Source: Kuschelorhynchus macadamiae (taxonomy: Eukaryota > Arthropoda > Insecta > Coleoptera > Curculionidae). From it: a stretch of 64,000 nucleotides of DNA. Under the pieces are notes generated by a model. It did no database searches. It saw nothing but the letters and a program-made list of their open reading frames with translations, and was not told the DNA's origin. Made by a program: the position numbers and the translations under genes. Positions 58,470 to 64,000 of this stretch are shown here, one piece after another. The stretch spans positions 248,001-312,000 of the forward strand of contig JAUTXW010000938.1 in the NCBI GenBank assembly GCA_030620095.1. The letters run 5' to 3'. The number at the start of each line of letters is the position of its first letter. The stretch's first letter is position 1.

Positions 58470-60165
58470 AACCGGTCCACAAATAATAAGCGGCATTTTT
58501 GATGAAATTTGAAAATGTCCTAAATTATTTTGCTTTCGATCCTCTTGAGGTTTTTGTTAAATAGAAATTGTTCTTGAATTTAACAACATATAAACTCAAA
58601 GGTGTACATTTTTTGACAAGTTATATAGAGGTCGCTTAATATAATGGATACTTTATATTCTTATATCCCTCAAACTTAGAAAAATAAATTTGGAAAAATG
58701 GTCTAGAATATTTTAAAGTGGTATGTCTGCATTGTCTGAACTTTTGGCTCTGTTTCGAATTTTTTTTAACTAGATTTAAATAATGGTTATGACGTTTTTT
58801 TAGATCAGTACGGTTTTATGTGTATTTTTTATATTACCATACAAAACACAAATAATTAATATTACACATTTCAAAATGTAAATTTTAGCATACCTGTGTT
58901 CATAAAAATCACTAAGGACATTTTTAAGTACTAATTTAACGCGTCTAAATAACCATTTTGTTTCATTATACCATTCCTCTAAATATGCAAGGCCTAATCA
59001 AAAAATAAGTTTAATATGGTTTTTCATACACATGTTGATTTGATAGCTTATATAGAGGATATAGTAAAAAAGAATGGCAAATGATGAGATACACGGGTAT
59101 CAAAACAATTTAATACTTAGTGATATATAATATTCAATACGTAAGCGGTGAGCTTGGAGATATGTCGGCTACTAAATTAATAACAAAGCTATAAGGAACC
59201 GATTTTCTCCTTCAAAGCATCGAATTCATCTAAATTAGCTGACGTAGAGACAGGTCATTCGAGTGATCCCGGATGCTAAGTCATTCTTGAAATATTGTCA
59301 TTTTCACAAACCATACCAACCATGAGAGCCTTATGTGATTGAGCATTATCATCGAAATACACACACTGTGGTCAAAAATTCACTGCAAACATTAAATCTA
59401 GACTCTGAAAACATGCAATTTTGCCACTGTTCTTGAGTCCAGTTAGTATGATCTAGGGCCTACAACTAAAAGTATTCTATGTTCGCTACCTAGAAGAGGA
59501 TAAGCAGCACGTCATCTTGTAGTTAAACCTCGTGCTCCTCTTAACATTTTCATTTGTGTGTGAATTCCTCTAGCCCTGATGGAGTTTTTAATTTGAATCA
59601 CACTTGCATTATACGAATAAAACGGTCGTCATTTCTGTTCGCATTTCTTATGCGATCATCCCCTTCGATAATGAATTTCGCCAATTTCTCGATATCTACA
59701 CATCTCACGGTGCGCGCAGTGAAAAATTATATTGATCTAATTTTTTTTGGCTGGATCTTGTATATTAGCAAGACCAGTATAATGAAAAAAATGGTTATTT
59801 CGACGCGTTAAATATGCTGCAAAACTTTTAAACGTTTCTATTAAAAATTAAAAATTCAAAGGCGTTTATTACTATGATCTTTATTTGAGCTTAGTTTTCT
59901 TGCGTTATAACGTCATAACTCTTATTTTACTCGAGTTAAAAAAAATGAAAACCGTCATGCATGCAAACTTTGTAACCATTATATTAAGCGCCCGGCATCT
60001 AGTTGGTAAAACATCTACGCTCAAGAGTTTATATGTTATTAAAGACAATAAAACTTTCGATTTATCAAAAAAAAAACCTCAACTAAATTGAAAGCAAAAT
60101 AACGGATTTTCGCTATTTTCAAATTTCGCCAAAAATTGGAATGCCGCTTATCAATTATAGACCAA
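58470..60165 (-). mobile_element. Tc1-like element with very long terminal inverted repeats
   Basis: The outer sequences ATAATAAGCGGCATT (58484 region) and, in reverse complement, GATAAGCGGCATTCC (from about 60155) mark the ends. The inversion can be followed inward through GAAATTTGAAAAT, TTATTTTGCTTTC, GAGGTTTTT, AACATATAAACTC, CGCTTAATATAATGG, GTTATGACGTT and TTTAACGCGTC-AAATAACCATTTT. The left arm runs to about 58975-59025 and the right arm starts at about 59730-59776. Arms are therefore about 400-550 bp with indels. A broken Tc1-like transposase lies between them on the minus strand. Long-IR Tc1 elements are known. Flanking TA was not pinned down. Confidence 0.75.
59165..59500 (-). pseudogene. 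Tc1-like transposase remnant, internally deleted
   Basis: The minus strand reads NWTQEQWQNCMFSESRFNV, matching the W...W..V.FSDESRF block around the first catalytic Asp of Tc1 transposases (here the Asp codon is not visible). After only a few codons it reads VYFDDNAQSHKALMVG, the second-Asp block (D.N..H), then ISRMT-stop-HPGSLE-stop-P, matching RM.WPA.SPDLNPIE, and LDEFDALKEKI. Roughly 80 residues normally lie between the two Asp blocks, so there is an internal deletion. Two stops replace expected Trp codons. This fragment is not functional. Confidence 0.7.
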
Positions 60166-60786
60166 TTTAGTTTGCTGAAATTATTTTACCTCATACGCGC
60201 TGATACTTCCGTGTGAAAATCTTTCCCAATAAATGTTTGCAGCTAAATGTGCCTTTTGCTACGCTTCAACGTAAATAAGCATATTTAACTGTTTTATACA
60301 TTTTCACACATACACGAAGGTCACTCTATTATAGATACAAATAAAGAGTGTTTTGCTCAATAATACGAAGCTTGTTTCTCTTCACAGTAGCAATTTAAAG
60401 AAAAAACAACTGCAGCGGCAGGTGGAATTCTACCTGTGTTGACTGAAATAATAGCTATTTAATACTTGATTTATTTTTAATTCGCGACTTTTGATACAAA
60501 CCTTTAATAATTGTATTAATAACGATATAACTAATAGCCCTGAGTAAATAATTTGAATAAATTAAACCAAATTTAGTTCAATTATTAACATTTTTTTTCT
60601 AAATGGTTAAGATTGCGCCTTGGTAATATCAGACTTTTTCGCTTAAAATGAACTATACTTCACGTGTCAATTAAAATAGTATTTTTTATTTTCAGGGAAG
60701 ATTAAAACAGAACTTGTTTTTTTATAGAATTTCTTGGCGTAGTTTAATACTTTTTTAAAAATTAATTAATACGCATGCTTTAAACC
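60166..60786. other. Non-coding spacer
   Basis: AT-rich, nothing recognised between the Tc1-like element and the hAT pseudogene. Confidence 0.4.
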
Positions 60787-62760
60787 AGCCATGTCAAACT
60801 CAAAGTCACTGGTTGGCCAAAAGCATGAAGACCATCGACTAGGTGGGCCGCAAAACCTTATCTTAAAGAAGACAAACTACTGAAAATCTTGAGAAAAAGT
60901 ACTATTATAGGACAAGTCTTTTTATTAAATTTCCAATAAAAAGTACATTACAAAAAACTACAAACATTAAATTATTTTGCCAGATATTTGACATCTTTTG
61001 TCTTTAATTAAGTTGTCTATTTGTGGCGCGAAATTATCGGCGGAAACAACTTTTAAAACTGTGTCCAAGTGTGCGTCCGTCAATCGCGATCTTGCGGAAG
61101 ATTTGTTTCCTTTTATCAAAGAAAATAGTTGTTCACACTTATAGGTACTTCCAAACATTGACAGGATTTTACAGGCAAATTTTCTCATTTCTTGGTATTG
61201 AACAGGCAAGTACTTTTAAAATTCGAATCTACCAACACTATTAAATTTTTGTTTTAAATGGGTCTGAGACTGAATCTCAATTACCTCCATTTGCAAGTGA
61301 GGGGGAACTTTATCCATATCGATAGTGTAAAGACCAGTAAATAGAGAAAAATTGTTTTCTTGGGTCTTAAAATCCTGAAAACGCTTCTCAAATTCTGCCA
61401 GAAGGCTTCTCATTTTCTCTGAATATATTTTGTATGATATTGAGATATTTGTGCTTTCCTGATATATTACAAGTCAGAAAATGTGCCAGATTATCCTCTG
61501 CTAACTATTTTTCCCACATCATCTTACACTTGAAAGCTTTCACATGATCATGCATATCTGTAATAACATGACGTGGTCCTTGCAATTTCGTATTTAAGTC
61601 CGACAAGAGTTTTGTGATATCTACCATAAATGAAAGATCTTGTGAAAAAGGTACATCGCATAATAAGCTGACATCTTCTCCTTTTGTTTCCATGAAAATG
61701 CGTATTTCTTCTTTGAGTTTCCAAAACCGGTCGAGTACCATAGTACACGAAAGCCATCGCACCTCTGCATAATATAGTAAACCAGTGTACTCACTTTCAA
61801 AATCACGTAAAAATGCAGAAAACTGTCGCTGATTAAGGACTTGTGACCTTATGAAGTTTATAATTTTTTTCACTGACTTTAAAACACTTTCCAACTTGAT
61901 CACTTTTGAGCATAAAACTTCTTCGTGGATTATACAATGAATATGACGAAAATCTGGTTTGTCACTGCCCGTTTCTCTGATCTTTGTCTGTAATATTTTA
62001 ACGAAGCCATTATTTACTCCAGTCATTGAAGGAGCTCCGTCTGTTGCAAGGGAACACAGTTTTGACAAATCTAAATTGTACTTTTGCAGAAATCCATAAA
62101 CAGCATTCAAAATATCCTTCCCAGTTGTTGTATCATGCAATGGTACTAATTCCAGTAACTTTTCATACACATTGATATCTGTATCAACCGCACGAAGAAA
62201 AACAGCGACTTGCGCCCCACCACACACATCCGTATTTTCGTCACAGGCAATAGAAAATGCAATGAAAGAGTCTGATTCTGTTTTTATCTCTTGGCAGCCA
62301 ATTCACTAACTCTTTCAGCGACAGTATTCCGGGACAAGGATATATTTTGAAATGCGTTCACGCTCCCGGGACTTACAATTTCAACAAATAGTTTTGAGTG
62401 TTTCGCGATCAACTCCAACAATACGTAGCTCGCTTGAGGGACAGATTGATTTTCTTGCTTTGGACGTGTAAACATAAGCTGCGGATGTTTCAACCGTGAT
62501 TTTAATTTATTTAACTTTTCGGTTCTGACAATGCCTGTATACTTGTCAAACATAGTTTTATGAATATCATAGTTACGTTTTATATTATATAATTTTGGGA
62601 CACCGACTGTACTATTACAAATCAAATATTTTTTTCTTTCACTTCACAGGGAAAAAACTCTAAATCCCAGTTTTCTTGAAAGATACAATGCTCATCTACA
62701 AGTTTACTCTTACTACCACTTGGTTTTGAAAGAGATATGTTAAAAACTGTATCCGAAATA
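60787..62760 (-). mobile_element. hAT transposon, transposase broken
   Basis: On the plus strand CCAGCCATGTCAAACTCAAA (60787-60806) followed by GGTGGGCCGCAAAA (about 60841) has the form of an hAT terminus (CAGNNNTGTCAAACTC with a nearby GGCCGC). The transposase reads on the minus strand from about 62745 to 60967. The opposite terminus was not recognised; the upstream part after 62760 is plain AT-rich sequence. Confidence 0.65.
60967..62745 (-). pseudogene. hAT transposase related to SCAND3/GTF2IRD2-type proteins
   Basis: N-terminal part (about 62745-62284): a degraded BED-like region with LEFFPCEVKEKKYLICN, then RLKHPQLMFTRPKQENQ and NTVAERVSELA. Next comes the catalytic core (about 62290-61505): DENTDVCGGAQVAVFLRAVD, LATDGAPSMTGVNNGFV (catalytic Asp), HIHCIIHEEVLCSK (C..H) and YYAEVRWLSCTMVLDRFW. 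The C-terminal dimerisation region (61209-60967) has MFGSTYKCEQLFSLIK and RSRLTDAHLDTVLKV. Domain order and motifs match the hAT family that gave rise to SCAND3 and GTF2IRD2-like genes. Lesions: frameshifts near 62630, 62290 and 61410-61470, and stops at about 61503 and 61212. It is therefore a dead copy, but every domain is still recognisable. Confidence 0.85.
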
Positions 62761-64000
62761 AATTATAATAAGTACTGTTAAGTGTTGTAACAATAAGCGC
62801 CCAACTCAACTCGAAACTCTATCGCAACTGACTCATAACTGACTAAACACTGAACATCTGAACTTTCATCTGTGTTTTTGCGCGATAGAATTTCATGGAA
62901 CAAGACAGATAACGTTTGGCTTTAGGTTGAGTATGTGTAGTTCATCCTCCTTAACATAGATGGCACTACGTACAATTGTACATTACAGTGACTTTATACG
63001 AGAACAGTGGCGACAATACTGGTTAACGTCTAGTTTACTTCAGTTTATTTGCAAATTTATAATATATCGTTACTTGATTTTTGCTTTAATCGAAAGCTAG
63101 TTATTTGGACTTTGTATTTTAACAATATTTATGTGGCTTGGAATCAGCTGTTTACAGAAATGTGATGATTTAGTAAGGACTGTTTTTTAACAAATACTGT
63201 AAGGTATGTTTTATTATTGATTTCATAACCATAAAATAAGGTTTAAGCTTGATAAAAATATAAATATTAAACATTATAATTAATCCAAAAACTTAAAAAA
63301 TCAGTTATATATGTCTATAGCCTATTTCCTCCAACAGGGGACCAATACAACAAATTTAATATTGATTATATCCATTAGGATTCTTTGGTTTTTAAAGTTA
63401 ATTTTTATTTGTTTTTAGGGCTTTTATATATTTGTAAGTTAAAGTAAAAAACTTAAAATTCCATCTCTCACCACCGTGTTTAGTGTCTGTGCTTTGCATT
63501 TTAATTTTTGTTTTAGATTTATTCATTACATTTTATGGTAAATTTGGCTCTTTAGCTCATGCCTAGATGAATGAATATGTTTATGTTCGACTAGACCTCA
63601 CAAACAATGGTTCTTCTCCCCTACCGTACCTACTTAGAGAGTTTATTCGGATCATTTTATACCAAATTATTTTGAAATAGAACATGAACTATTAAGTAAG
63701 TAGTTAATTAAACTACATATACCTGTATGCTTTAATATTTAGAATTACACGTGTACTTTTTGGTTCTAGCTCATGCAATTTACATAAAATTATATAAACA
63801 TAAATCAATTATATGATTTATAAAATGAAAATTGTTATTCATTGTTGTTAAATAAATTGAAAAAGTTACAAGCAATATCAAAGTAAGTTTTCTTCAATTT
63901 TTGCTTGGGTTTATTTAAAATCTGGAAAATTTTGCTGTTATGAACTCGCTACTAAATTATGACTCTTCATGGTAAAGTTGCGTAACAGAACATACTGATT
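62761..64000. other. Non-coding AT-rich stretch to the window end
   Basis: No gene, RNA gene or repeat structure is recognised. Confidence 0.45.

Overview
This is a strongly AT-rich, gene-poor stretch of an animal nuclear genome, most likely an insect. The evidence is the mix of transposons (CR1-like and I/Jockey-like LINEs, a Penelope-like element, pogo-, Tc1- and hAT-type DNA transposons, foldback MITEs), long (AT)n tracts, clusters of the insect DRE motif TATCGATA, and no operons or dense coding. No complete host gene is seen. The only candidate piece of one is a short possible exon at about 30.6 kb. A beetle is possible, but the order cannot be fixed from the sequence.

Layout. 1.8-5.1 kb: a decayed plus-strand LINE lying inside a decayed minus-strand LINE. 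7.3-8.4 kb: a Penelope-like element with reverse transcriptase (YIDD) and GIY-YIG remnants. 14.2-14.8 kb: a direct-plus-inverted repeat cluster resembling Penelope pseudo-LTRs, with a hammerhead-like core. 17.9-18.5 kb: a MITE. 20.1-24.0 kb: a decayed minus-strand LINE. 28.0-28.3 kb: a near-perfect 91-bp hairpin between (AT)n tracts. 28.9-29.6 kb: a foldback element. 32.1-36.8 kb: an apparently intact, full-length CR1-like LINE with two open ORFs. 39.3-41.95 kb: a complete pogo-like transposon with 22-bp TIRs, TA target duplication and a transposase broken by one stop codon. 42.9-43.3 kb: another foldback. 43.6-44.45 kb: a LINE scrap. 50.8-51.2 kb: a MITE rich in TATCGATA. 52.2-56.7 kb: a head-to-tail duplication of about 2 kb. 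58.5-60.2 kb: a Tc1-like element with very long inverted repeats. 60.8-62.8 kb: a minus-strand hAT transposase pseudogene.

The dominant feature is a repeat family, called R1 here, at about a dozen loci and roughly 10 kb in total. Its unit of about 500 bp holds three related monomers of about 150 bp plus a spacer with a GTCTGTC microsatellite. Each monomer ends in one or two ATGGCGG boxes that match the extended YY1/Pho binding consensus. Some copies begin with a short palindrome (TTCCCTC...AAGGGAA), and one orientation can end in a separate 155-bp module. I do not recognise R1 as a named family, and it is the best candidate here for something undescribed.

The only genes likely to act together are the two ORFs of the 32-36.8 kb LINE. 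ORF1 carries a PHD-like finger, a coiled coil and an esterase-like fold; ORF2 carries endonuclease and reverse transcriptase. ORF2 has no ATG near its start, lies in the -1 frame relative to ORF1, and a canonical -1 slippery heptamer sits in the overlap. An ORF1-ORF2 fusion by frameshifting is therefore plausible, alongside stop-coupled reinitiation. All motif calls and alignments here were made by eye; identities and boundaries are approximate.
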